Assembly: GCF_015207255.1 (NCBI RefSeq)
Contig: NZ_JADEXG010000016.1
Span: 1-64,000 of the forward strand
Source: Vasconcelosia minhoensis LEGE 07310
GTDB lineage: Bacteria > Cyanobacteriota > Cyanobacteriia > Phormidesmidales > Phormidesmidaceae
Length of the DNA: 64,000 bases
Direction of reading: 5' to 3'
The translations under genes and the position numbers were made by a program. Shown here piece by piece: positions 25,334 to 34,071 of the stretch (positions are counted from its first letter, which is position 1; every line of letters starts with the position of its first letter). The notes below the pieces were generated by a model that saw only the letters and a program-made list of their open reading frames with translations, had not been told where the DNA came from and did not search any database.

Positions 25334-28300
25334 ATGGATACGCGCAGAGCTTCCGAATCTGGCCTGATCCTGATTGACAGAGCCAGACGCCGCCTCGGCT
25401 GGAATAAGTCTGGGGAAGCTTGGTGCCAGGCGGCCTATACCTCGCGCTCTACCCTGAACCGCTTCTGGAGTAGGCAACCGATTCGTCAGGATGCTTTTGT
25501 CGCGATCTGTAGCGCAGTCGGCGTGAGCTGGGAGCAGGTGGTGGCGACTGCCGCTGAGGCGCCAACCCCAGACCTCGCGCCGCCTGGGCCTGCGGGACGA
25601 CAGGATTGGGGTGAAGCCCCGGACATTCCGCTATTTTGCGGACGGCACCCGGAGTTAGCCACCCTGGAGCAGTGGGCCGGGCGAGATCGCTGCCGTCTAA
25701 TCCTAATTTCAGGCATGGGCGGCATGGGTAAAACGGCGCTAGCGATCAAATCAGCGCAGCAGCTCACCTGCCAAACCACCATCCCCATATTTGACCAGAT
25801 GATCTGGCGCAGCCTCCGCAATGGCCCCCCCTTAGACAGGCTTCTGACCGAACTCATTCAAATTCTGGCTGAGCAGCAGGCGGCAGACCTAGCGACTAGC
25901 CTGAGCGGTAAACTGGCGCGGCTGCTGGACGACCTCCGCCGGTACCGCTGCCTGCTGATCTTAGACAATGCCGAAGCGATTTTACAGAGCCGCGATCGCC
26001 AGGGCAGCTACCGACCGGGCTACGAAGGCTACGAACAGCTATTTCAAGCCATCGGCGATACTGACCACAGCAGCTGCCTCTATCTGACGTCGCGCGAAAA
26101 GCCCAAAGGGCTAGCCGCCTTGGAAGGAGATACCCTGCCCGTTCGCTGTTTGCAGCTCAGCGGCCTGCCAGAAACTGCGGTGCAGACCCTCTTTAAAGCC
26201 AAAGGGACTTTCACGGGCACCGAGACGGCCTGGAGCCGGATTGGCCAACGCTATGGCGGCAACCCCCTAGCACTGAAAATCGCCGCCTCCGCGGTCAAAG
26301 ACCTATTCGAGGGTAACCTTAATCATTTCCTAGCTTTCCTGGCCGAGCACGCCTTTATTTTTGACGATATACGCGACCTGCTAGCGCAGCAGTTCTCGCG
26401 GCTGCCGCCTTTGGAACAGACGCTGATGTACTGGCTGGCAATCAGCCGCGAGCCGATTACGCTGGCCACCCTTCAGGCTAAGTTACTGATTCCGGTAGCC
26501 CCAAGCGAACTGCTAAAGGCCCTGGCCGCTTTACAAAATCGGTCGCTGATCGAGAAGAAACGCGATCGCTACACCCAGCAGCCTGTCATCATGGAGTTTG
26601 TCTCAGCGGTGCTGATTGAGCAGGTCTGCACAGAGCTTGAGTCGGGACAGATTGCCCTGCTCAAAAGCCATGCCCTGATCGAGGCCCGAGCCAAAGACTA
26701 TGTTCGCGAGACGCAGAGCCGCTTTATTCTTCAGAGGGTTGTGGACGGCCTGACCGTCAGGCTGGGTTCTCTACGTCAGCTAGAAGCAAAAATACAGGCT
26801 GTTCTAACGCAGCTGAGGACGACCCGAGACCGGAATGCGGCCAAGCCTCACTTCTGCTCTCAAGAGATAGGCTACGCCTGTGGCAATTTGATTAATCTGC
26901 TCAGCCAAATGCAGGCCGACCTGAACGGCTACGACTTTTCTGGAATGCCCGTGTTCGAGGCTAATCTACAGGGGATAAATCTCCACCAGGTCAATTTCTC
27001 CAGGGCTGAGCTGGGCCGGGCTGTCTTTACCGAAACCTTGGGGAATGTGCTCTCCGCTGCTTTCAGTCCAGACGGGCAGCTGCTGGCCACCTGTGACACA
27101 GACTGTCAGATTCGGCTTTGGCAAGTGCAAACGGGCCAGCTGCGGCTGATCTGCCGGGGGCATTCAAACTGGGTGCGCTCGGTGGCGTTTAGTCCAGACG
27201 GTCAAACCCTCGTTAGCGGCGGGGCGGACCAAACCGTCCGCTGCTGGGAGGTCGCAACCGGGCGCTGTTTGAGCCTGGGCCGGGGTCACAGGGGGGAAGT
27301 TTATGCTGTGGCCTTCAGCCCTCAAGGGCATCAGCTCGCTAGCAGCAGTGGGGATGGCACGCTGAGGCTCTGGAATCGAGACAGTGGACAATGCGGTCGG
27401 ATCTTTAGCGGCCACAGCAGCTGGGTGCGCTCGGTCGTCTTTAGCCCGGACGGTCGGACCTTAGCCAGCGGCAGTGACGACCAGACGCTGAAGCTGTGGG
27501 ACTGTCAGACCGGGCACTGTTTACAGACGCTGACCGGCCATGGCAGCTGGGTGCGTTCGGTGGCCTTTAGCCCAGAAGGCCAAACGCTTGCCAGTGGCAG
27601 TGGCGATCGCACCCTCAAGCTGTGGGACTACCAGACTGGTCGCTGCCTGAAGACCTACAGCGGGCACAGCGATGGCGTCTATTCGATTGCCTTTAGCCGA
27701 GACGGGGCGCAGCTGGTTAGCGGCAGCGGTGACCATACGGCCAAGCTCTGGGATCGGGCCACCGGACAATGTCTGAAAACCCTCAGTGGCCATTGCAATC
27801 AGATTAACGCGGTGGCCCTCAGCCCGGATGGCCAGACCCTTGCCTGCGTTAGCCTAGACCAAACGGTGAAGCTCTGGGACGCCCAAAGCGGGAACTGCTT
27901 TAAAACCTGGCAGAGTCACACGGATTGGGCTTTTCCGGTTGCGATCGCGCCTGCCGCTCAGCTGTCAGCTGCCGCTCACCTAGAATCTGCCGATAACCTA
28001 CTGATTACCGGCAGCAGCGATCGCAGTATTCGCCTCTGGAATATTGAAACCGGCAAAAACTTCAGCACCTTACAGGGACACACCGACCAGGTATTTTCCC
28101 TCTCCGTCAGCGCGGCTAGTCAGCGGCTGGCCAGTGGCGGCACCGACCGCACTGTGCGGCTATGGTCGCTCAGCAGCGGGCAATGCCTCAGAACTTTACA
28201 GGGCCACCGCGACTGGGTGCGCACGGTTGCTCTGAGCTCGGATGGCAGCTTTCTAGTCAGCGGTAGCGATGACCAAACCATCCGGTTTTGGGACGTCAAC

Positions 28301-28933
28301 ACCGGGCAATGCCTGAAAACGTTAAACGACGGCGGACAGGTCTACTCGATTGCCCTCAGCCGCGATGCCACCACCCTGGCCAGCGGCAGTACCGATCCAA
28401 CCGTCAGGCTGTGGGATGTCGAGACCGGCTGCTGTATTAAAACTTTTGTGGGGCATACCAATCGCGTTTTCTCAGTCGCGCTTAGCCCAGATGGCCAGAC
28501 CCTGGCCAGCGGTAGCACTGACTGCACTATTCGGCTGTGGAATACTGCCACCGGGCAGTGCCTACGCACCCTGGCCGGACATGAGAACTGGGTCTTTTCG
28601 GTGGCTATCAGTCCAAATGGGAAACGGCTCGCTAGCGCCGCCCACGACCAAACCATGAGAGTTTGGAATCTGACGACGGGTGAATGCCTTCATGTTTGTC
28701 GGGGCCATACTCATCTGGTTAGCTTTGTCCGGTTTAGCTCTAGCGGCAAACGCATAGCCAGCGGCTCTCAGGATCAGACCGCTCGTCTCTGGGATGCCGA
28801 AACCGGGCATTGCCTGCAAGTATTCCGGGCAAACCGGCTCTACGAGGGCATGAACATTACTGGAGCTCAGGGTTTGACCCAGGCCCAGCGGGATACGTTG
28901 GCGGCGCTGGGCGCAGTGGACTATCAGCTTTAG
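25334..28933 (+). CDS. HTH / NB-ARC / WD40 STAND protein with 14 blades
   Basis: A 1199-residue signalling ATPase of the STAND class. Residues 1-70 form a helix-turn-helix-like domain (LGWNKSGEAWCQAAYTSRS). Next come an NB-ARC ATPase with Walker A GMGGMGKT (127-134), Walker B CLLILDNAEAI (206-216), the LTSREKPKG sensor and YGGNPLALKI (GxP); a helical region; a short pentapeptide-like bridge (NLQGINLHQVNFSRAELGRA, about 545-570); then 14 WD40 repeats of about 42 residues (575 to about 1165), and a conserved tail YEGMNITGAQGLTQAQRDTLAALGAV. Fourteen blades fit two seven-bladed propellers. STAND proteins act as triggered switches; roles range from development to phage defence. Adjacent genes (mnt operon, RTX protein) give no clear partner, so function is open. 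Confidence 0.92.
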   Translation: MDTRRASESGLILIDRARRRLGWNKSGEAWCQAAYTSRSTLNRFWSRQPIRQDAFVAICSAVGVSWEQVVATAAEAPTPDLAPPGPAGRQDWGEAPDIPLFCGRHPELATLEQWAGRDRCRLILISGMGGMGKTALAIKSAQQLTCQTTIPIFDQMIWRSLRNGPPLDRLLTELIQILAEQQAADLATSLSGKLARLLDDLRRYRCLLILDNAEAILQSRDRQGSYRPGYEGYEQLFQAIGDTDHSSCLYLTSREKPKGLAALEGDTLPVRCLQLSGLPETAVQTLFKAKGTFTGTETAWSRIGQRYGGNPLALKIAASAVKDLFEGNLNHFLAFLAEHAFIFDDIRDLLAQQFSRLPPLEQTLMYWLAISREPITLATLQAKLLIPVAPSELLKALAALQNRSLIEKKRDRYTQQPVIMEFVSAVLIEQVCTELESGQIALLKSHALIEARAKDYVRETQSRFILQRVVDGLTVRLGSLRQLEAKIQAVLTQLRTTRDRNAAKPHFCSQEIGYACGNLINLLSQMQADLNGYDFSGMPVFEANLQGINLHQVNFSRAELGRAVFTETLGNVLSAAFSPDGQLLATCDTDCQIRLWQVQTGQLRLICRGHSNWVRSVAFSPDGQTLVSGGADQTVRCWEVATGRCLSLGRGHRGEVYAVAFSPQGHQLASSSGDGTLRLWNRDSGQCGRIFSGHSSWVRSVVFSPDGRTLASGSDDQTLKLWDCQTGHCLQTLTGHGSWVRSVAFSPEGQTLASGSGDRTLKLWDYQTGRCLKTYSGHSDGVYSIAFSRDGAQLVSGSGDHTAKLWDRATGQCLKTLSGHCNQINAVALSPDGQTLACVSLDQTVKLWDAQSGNCFKTWQSHTDWAFPVAIAPAAQLSAAAHLESADNLLITGSSDRSIRLWNIETGKNFSTLQGHTDQVFSLSVSAASQRLASGGTDRTVRLWSLSSGQCLRTLQGHRDWVRTVALSSDGSFLVSGSDDQTIRFWDVNTGQCLKTLNDGGQVYSIALSRDATTLASGSTDPTVRLWDVETGCCIKTFVGHTNRVFSVALSPDGQTLASGSTDCTIRLWNTATGQCLRTLAGHENWVFSVAISPNGKRLASAAHDQTMRVWNLTTGECLHVCRGHTHLVSFVRFSSSGKRIASGSQDQTARLWDAETGHCLQVFRANRLYEGMNITGAQGLTQAQRDTLAALGAVDYQL

Positions 28934-28971
28934 CGGGTTCACTGCGCCGGACATCAGCCTGGTGACTCGCC

Positions 28972-31485
28972 CTAGACGGCCACAAAGCTACTCTCTGTCA
29001 GCGACGTTGCCTGAACGCCATTGAGCACAGCCAAGGTTTCATCCCCAAAGCGGATTTGATTATCCAAGAACGAAAGCTGACCAAAGCTAAGGCCATCGGC
29101 CAGGCCGATCAGGTCAATACCCTGCTCAAAGTCTACGATTGTGTCTGTTCCTTCTCCAGCTGCGAGGACAAAGGTGTCACGGCCCGCACCGCCCGAAAAG
29201 TCATCGCCCTGGAGCCGGTCATGGCCCAGACCGCCGCGCAGCAGATCGTCGCCATCGTCGCCAAAGAGCTGGTCATCGCCGTCGTCGCCAAAGAGCTGGT
29301 CATTGCCGCCCTTGCCACCAATCCGGTCGTTCCCAGCACCGCCATAGAGAATGTCATCGCCGCCAACGCCCACCTGCGGATTGCGATTATTCAGGTCGCC
29401 TCGGAGCACGTCATCGCCCGCTCCACCGTAGACCGTATCATTGCCCAGGCCGCCGGCGAGAATATCATTGCCGCCGCCGCCTTCGATAGTGTCGTCACCT
29501 AAGCCGCCGTCAATCACGTCCTCACCGCCCAAGTCAGCCAGCTGATTGACCGTAATCCGCAGCAGCGGCTCGTTGCCCCCATTGCGGGTGAAGTCGCCCA
29601 GCACCGGGTCGATGACTGCGCCAGAGGCTGTGATGCCGCCCAGGATATTCACAGGCGTTCCATTGGGATTGCCCTCAGACCCGTTGAAGCCGGGGTGCTG
29701 AACCACCACGCCATTCTCAGGTGTCCCTTCATCCAGCATGGTTTGGTTGAGGAAGGCAGCACCTAGCTCGGTATTGGCTTCAGTCCCAGCATCCAGGACC
29801 TCGTTGCCAAACCGCTCAATCGTAATCGGCCCGAGAAAATTGCCGTCTGCATCAAAGATCGGCTCTCCCAGCGGGTCGCCCGTCGTCGCTAAAAACGCAT
29901 CGTTGGACGGAATCACCATCGTCCCCCAGGTAAAGAACTGGGTGGCCGCAGGATCATCCACATCCAGGATAATCTGAGCCGTCTCGCCTGGGTCAATCGG
30001 TCCGGGCACGCCCTCATTGCCAAAAATGGTGCCATCGATGCCACCAACGCCGAGCTGCTCAGCCACAAACTCGGCTGAAATTGCTGCAACGGTGCCGTCT
30101 TCTGCCAGGCGCTCCAGTCCTTGACGAGCGGGGCCATTGCGATCGTAGAGGTCGAAGGTGCCGTCATGGACGCCTAGCCAGAGTGGCGTATAGAAGGTCC
30201 CGCCTTCCGGCTGTAGATTTTCTACGGTGAAGACTAGGGCCGTTCCGCCGCCTATCTCATCGCCGCGCAGCACGTCATCGCCGTCGCCGCCGAAGATAGT
30301 ATCATCCCCGCTCGCGCCAGCAATCAGGTTAGCGGCTGCGTCACCCGTAAGCTTGTCATCGCTACCGGAACCGGTGAGATTTTCAATATTGCTCAAGCTG
30401 TCCGTCATTTTGCCTGCCGGGGTGTTGTAGCTGGCGGTACCCTGGGTCAGGTCTGCCGTGACGGCAAAGGGAATGTCGCTAAAGTCGGCGGTGTCTATAC
30501 CATTACCGCCGTTGAGCACATCGCTACCGCCGCCGCCGCGCAGGGTATCGTCGCCTTCATTGCCGTTCAGCACGTCGTCACCGCCGCCGCCGGCTAGCAG
30601 GTCATCACCGTCACCGCCGTCGAGTACGTTGTCATTGCCATCGCCAAACAGCTGATCGTCATTGGGGCTGCCGGTCAGGTTTTCGATATCAATCAGGCTA
30701 TCGATGACGGTGACGCCGGGCGCGGGCGAGTAGCTGGCCTGTCCCTGACCTAAAACGGCCGTCACCGGGGCACCAATATTGCTAAAGCTAGCAGTGTCGA
30801 TGCCGGGGCCGCCATCGTTGATATCAGAACCGCCGCCGCCAATCAGCAGGTCGTCTCCCTCTAAGCCTCGTAGGGCATCATCACCGCCTAAGCCATCGAG
30901 GATGTCATCGCCGGGTGTTCCCAGTAGCTCTTCCGGATTATCTGTGCCCACAATCGGCGGATTCCCACCTAAAAACTGGCCGCGAATGGCCCCAGCTGGG
31001 AAATCGTTGGTGTGAACATTCCAGTAGAGCGGAATATCGGTACCGGGTGCAGCGTTCTGAATGCCGTCGGCAAACTGACTGATTGGCAGACTGGCTGGGT
31101 CGCTTTCGTCCCAAACCCCGCGAATCGTAGTGGAGCCGTCAGGATGAGTTATGAAGGTAATGTCGTCGGCATCCTGGCCGTTAAACTCGGGACCGGCCAG
31201 GTTAATATCGATCAGGCCCAGAGCAATGGGGCCGTTTTCGCCCCGATCGCCATTGTGAATATGCAAACCGATGACGTCGTCTCCAGTATCGGGCGTTTGC
31301 GGCGTGCCGTCGCCAATAAAGGCACCAAAGTCCGCTCCAGAAACGGTTAGCCTATAGCCCAGACTCTCTCCGCCATCGCCCAAAATGGCACGGTCGGTCC
31401 CCGTGGCTTGAGGATCGCCTTCGGCAACTTCTTGAGCACCGTCTAAGACAGATACGGCTTGAGCAAAAGGGTCAACTACAGACAT
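28972..31485 (-). CDS. RTX protein with CHRD and spondin-N domains
   Basis: A large (837 aa) acidic, probably extracellular protein. No signal peptide. Order: CHRD domain (about 10-170: LGYRLTVSGADFGAF, GLHIHNG, AGAIRGQFLGG); first block of GGxGxDxLx calcium-binding RTX repeats (about 180-400); a spondin-N-like domain (about 410-640: VFTVENLQPEGGTFYTPLWL, FTWGTMVIPSNDAF); a second RTX block (about 650-770); then a C-terminal cap (FVLAAGEGTDTIVDFEQGIDLIGLADGLSFGQL) of the type used for type I secretion. RTX repeats fold with calcium outside the cell. The operon at 34072-39416 encodes a fitting exporter. CHRD and spondin domains are usual in adhesive or matrix proteins, so a surface or matrix role is inferred. 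Confidence 0.88.
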   Translation of the reverse strand: MSVVDPFAQAVSVLDGAQEVAEGDPQATGTDRAILGDGGESLGYRLTVSGADFGAFIGDGTPQTPDTGDDVIGLHIHNGDRGENGPIALGLIDINLAGPEFNGQDADDITFITHPDGSTTIRGVWDESDPASLPISQFADGIQNAAPGTDIPLYWNVHTNDFPAGAIRGQFLGGNPPIVGTDNPEELLGTPGDDILDGLGGDDALRGLEGDDLLIGGGGSDINDGGPGIDTASFSNIGAPVTAVLGQGQASYSPAPGVTVIDSLIDIENLTGSPNDDQLFGDGNDNVLDGGDGDDLLAGGGGDDVLNGNEGDDTLRGGGGSDVLNGGNGIDTADFSDIPFAVTADLTQGTASYNTPAGKMTDSLSNIENLTGSGSDDKLTGDAAANLIAGASGDDTIFGGDGDDVLRGDEIGGGTALVFTVENLQPEGGTFYTPLWLGVHDGTFDLYDRNGPARQGLERLAEDGTVAAISAEFVAEQLGVGGIDGTIFGNEGVPGPIDPGETAQIILDVDDPAATQFFTWGTMVIPSNDAFLATTGDPLGEPIFDADGNFLGPITIERFGNEVLDAGTEANTELGAAFLNQTMLDEGTPENGVVVQHPGFNGSEGNPNGTPVNILGGITASGAVIDPVLGDFTRNGGNEPLLRITVNQLADLGGEDVIDGGLGDDTIEGGGGNDILAGGLGNDTVYGGAGDDVLRGDLNNRNPQVGVGGDDILYGGAGNDRIGGKGGNDQLFGDDGDDQLFGDDGDDLLRGGLGHDRLQGDDFSGGAGRDTFVLAAGEGTDTIVDFEQGIDLIGLADGLSFGQLSFLDNQIRFGDETLAVLNGVQATSLTESSFVAV

Positions 31486-31984
31486 GGAATTTCTCCTAAG
31501 TTGTTAAATAAACAGAATTGAAACAAACTGCACTGCTCCGCCGGATCTGCCAACCCCCGATCCCTTGAGAAAATTTCTCGCTGTTTTCTAGACAGACGAA
31601 CTTCTCTAGCTGCCATGCCTATTGCAATAGCAGCAGTCAAAACCACTGAATCCAGTGATCTAGAACTCGAGTTATTTGAGTAATCTGGTCAGATTAAAGC
31701 GGGCATGCGCTCAATGGATTGCGATGCCTAAACATCTCATTCCCAACTTAGCGGGTCTAGCAAGCCTGGCTGCCCCAGTTTTTGTCTCAGTTTTTACTCA
31801 ATGCACAAAATGAGGCAAAAATTTTCTCTCTTTTTGTCTCATTATTTCAGCTTTTAGCGAAGCCGTCGGCAAATTTTAAGGTCTTTCTCAGGATAATCTC
31901 ACTTTACTATAGCATTCTCTTCGAAAGTGCGATCGCACTTTTATCCCGGCCTCCATGGAGCTGACTGCCTCAACTTGAGGACTT
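31486..31984. other. AT-rich intergenic region with a 13-bp stem hairpin
   Basis: About 500 bases, clearly more AT-rich than its surroundings, upstream of the RTX gene. It holds a strong hairpin at 31809-31843 and two direct copies of TTTTTGTCTCA (31779-31789, 31831-31841). No coding pattern was recognised. It must contain the RTX promoter. Confidence 0.4.
31809..31843. terminator. Hairpin with T-run, candidate terminator or attenuator
   Basis: AATGAGGCAAAAA (31809-31821), 9-base loop, TTTTTGTCTCATT (31831-31843): 13 paired positions with one G-U wobble. Each arm carries a five-base A or T run. No upstream coding gene uses it as an obvious end, so it may belong to a small transcript. Confidence 0.4.
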
Positions 31985-32224
31985 ATGAGGACTTATCAAG
32001 AGGCTGATTGTGAATGCGACTTCTATGCTGTTGAAGTCTTTGAAAGCACCTTGCATAAGGTAGGACGTGACTTTTTTGAATTCGTTCAAGGGTTTTATGT
32101 CGGCACCCAAATGGACGAATTTCCAGAGCTGTTGCGCATCATGATGGCTGACGACCGGCAAGCCCGTGAGGATTGGGAAAAGGAGCGACATCCGGGCGTC
32201 TTCTCGCCGATGCGGTCGTACTAA
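31985..32224 (+). CDS. Small hypothetical protein (79 aa)
   Basis: From ATG 31985 with GAGG five bases upstream, giving an acidic 79-residue protein (MRTYQEADCECDFYAVEVFESTL...MDEFPELLRIMMADDRQARED). It has a mixed helical/β look and two Cys close together. The codon pattern is acceptable and it lies free between genes. I do not recognise a family; it may be a fragment of a larger ancestral protein. A 10-bp duplication (gaggacttat) sits at its start. Confidence 0.35.
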   Translation: MRTYQEADCECDFYAVEVFESTLHKVGRDFFEFVQGFYVGTQMDEFPELLRIMMADDRQAREDWEKERHPGVFSPMRSY

Positions 32225-32378
32225 AAAGGGAGTGGATCGGGACTGACGATTTGGGCAGCGTGAGTTCTTCAAAGCGGTAGCCATAGCCAAACTCTGCAAG
32301 GATTTCTCGGGTGGGATAGTTGAGTTCGGATTACAATTACAGGCAGTATTAAACCGCGATCCTGCCCTCCCAACCGCC

Positions 32379-34010
32379 ATGACTACCACCGTCTCCAAAA
32401 CTGAAATTAAGCAGGCCGTCGAGCATCGTCGCAATTTTGCGATTATTTCTCACCCCGACGCGGGTAAGACGACGCTGACCGAAAAGCTGCTACTGTACGG
32501 CGGGGCAATTCACGAGGCGGGAGCCGTCAAGGCGCGACGGGCGCAGCGCCATGCCGTGTCGGACTGGATGGAACTAGAGCAGCAGCGGGGCATTTCGATT
32601 ACCTCAACCGTGCTCCAGTTTCTCTATCGGGACTACTGGATCAACCTGCTGGATACCCCTGGTCACCAGGACTTTAGCGAAGATACCTACCGCACGCTGG
32701 CGGCGGCGGATAACGCGGTGATGCTCGAAGACGCGGCCAAGGGGCTGGAGCCGCAGACGCGCAAGCTGTTTGAGGTTTGCCGGATGCGGGATATGCCAAT
32801 TTTTACCTTCTTTAATAAGCTAGACCGGCCCGGTCGCGAACCGCTAGAGCTGCTGGATGAGATTGAGCAGGAACTGGGTCTGATGACCTACGCGGTGAAC
32901 TGGCCGGTGGGGATGGGCGATCGGTTTAAGGGCGTCTTTGACCGGCGCCAGCGGCAGTTTCATCTGTTTGAGCGGTCGGCCCACGGCAGCAAGGAAGCCC
33001 GCGATACGGTGATTGATCTGGGTGACCCGCAGATTGAGCAGCTGATTGGCCCAGAGCTGTACTATCAGTTCAAAGAGGAACTGGAGGTGCTGGATGAAGT
33101 CGGCCCCGAGCTAGACCTCGACGCGGTCCATGCCGGACAGATGACGCCGGTTTTCTTTGGCAGCGCCATGACTAACTTTGGCGTCGAGCTCTTTTTGGAA
33201 GCGTTTTTAGACTATGCCCTCAAGCCCAACCCGCGAGAAAGCACCCTTGGCCCCGTGCCGCCGACGCGAGAAGACTTTTCCGGCTTTGTGTTTAAGCTCC
33301 AGGCAAATATGGATCCTCGGCATCGCGATCGCGTTGCCTTCATCCGGGTCTGCTCAGGCAAATTTGAGAAAGATATGGTGGTCAGCCACGCCCGCACGGG
33401 GAAGCAGGTGCGCCTATCCCATCCCCAAAAGCTGTTTGGCCAGGGACGCGAGTCTTTGGATGATGCCTACCCAGGCGACGTGATCGGCCTGAATAACCCC
33501 GGCGTCTTTGCGATTGGCGACACCATTTATCAAGGCGAAAAGCTGGAGTACGAAGGTATCCCTTTCTTCTCACCAGAGATGTTTGCCTACCTGAAGAATC
33601 CCAATCCCTCCAAATTTAAGCAGTTTCGTAAGGGCGTAGCCGAGCTGCGCGAGGAAGGCGCCGTCCAGATTATGTATTCGGCTGACGAGTCTCGCCGCGA
33701 CCCGATCCTAGCGGCGGTGGGCCAGCTCCAGTTCGAAGTGGTCCAGTTTCGCCTGCAGCAAGAGTACAACGTCGAGACCCTGCTAGAAATGCTGCCCTAT
33801 AGCGTTGCCCGCTGGGTGGGGGGCGGCTGGGATGCGCTCAAGCAGGCGAGCCGACTGTTCAATACGGTGACGGTTAAGGACAGCTACGGTCGCCCGGTGC
33901 TGCTCTTTAAAAACGAATGGAACTGTCAGCAGGTGGAAAGTGAGCATCCCAAGCTTAAGCTGAGCTCGACTGCCCCGGTGGTATCCGGGATGGAGCCCGA
34001 GGACGTTTGA
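32379..34010 (+). CDS. prfC: Peptide chain release factor 3
   Basis: GTPase that recycles release factors 1 and 2 from the ribosome after stop-codon recognition. 543 residues, standard length. G motifs: G1 [15 protein letters not shown] (residues 25-39), G2 with [12 protein letters not shown]3 LDTPGHQDF (about 92-100), G4 NKLDR (about 147-151). Domains II and III follow, with the family words [19 protein letters not shown] and [29 protein letters not shown] 32379 lies after a roughly 150-base spacer. It is convergent with the HlyD-like gene. It acts in the cytoplasm and has no functional link to the flanking secretion genes. Confidence 0.97.
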   Translation: MTTTVSKTEIKQAVEHRRNFAIISHPDAGKTTLTEKLLLYGGAIHEAGAVKARRAQRHAVSDWMELEQQRGISITSTVLQFLYRDYWINLLDTPGHQDFSEDTYRTLAAADNAVMLEDAAKGLEPQTRKLFEVCRMRDMPIFTFFNKLDRPGREPLELLDEIEQELGLMTYAVNWPVGMGDRFKGVFDRRQRQFHLFERSAHGSKEARDTVIDLGDPQIEQLIGPELYYQFKEELEVLDEVGPELDLDAVHAGQMTPVFFGSAMTNFGVELFLEAFLDYALKPNPRESTLGPVPPTREDFSGFVFKLQANMDPRHRDRVAFIRVCSGKFEKDMVVSHARTGKQVRLSHPQKLFGQGRESLDDAYPGDVIGLNNPGVFAIGDTIYQGEKLEYEGIPFFSPEMFAYLKNPNPSKFKQFRKGVAELREEGAVQIMYSADESRRDPILAAVGQLQFEVVQFRLQQEYNVETLLEMLPYSVARWVGGGWDALKQASRLFNTVTVKDSYGRPVLLFKNEWNCQQVESEHPKLKLSSTAPVVSGMEPEDV

Positions 34011-34071
34011 GCTCGCAATCCCTGAAGCTCGCGGCAGTCAGGTAGCGGACCATAGGCCCGAGCTAATCTCC

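Noticed and set aside
29056-30655. Plus-strand Ser/Pro- and His/Arg-rich frames over the RTX gene
   Set aside because: They are shadows produced by the RTX repeats (GGxGxD codons read in reverse).
31970-32434. 154-codon minus-strand frame upstream of prfC
   Set aside because: Overlaps the prfC start and the small ORF; lacks a recognisable start signal and family.
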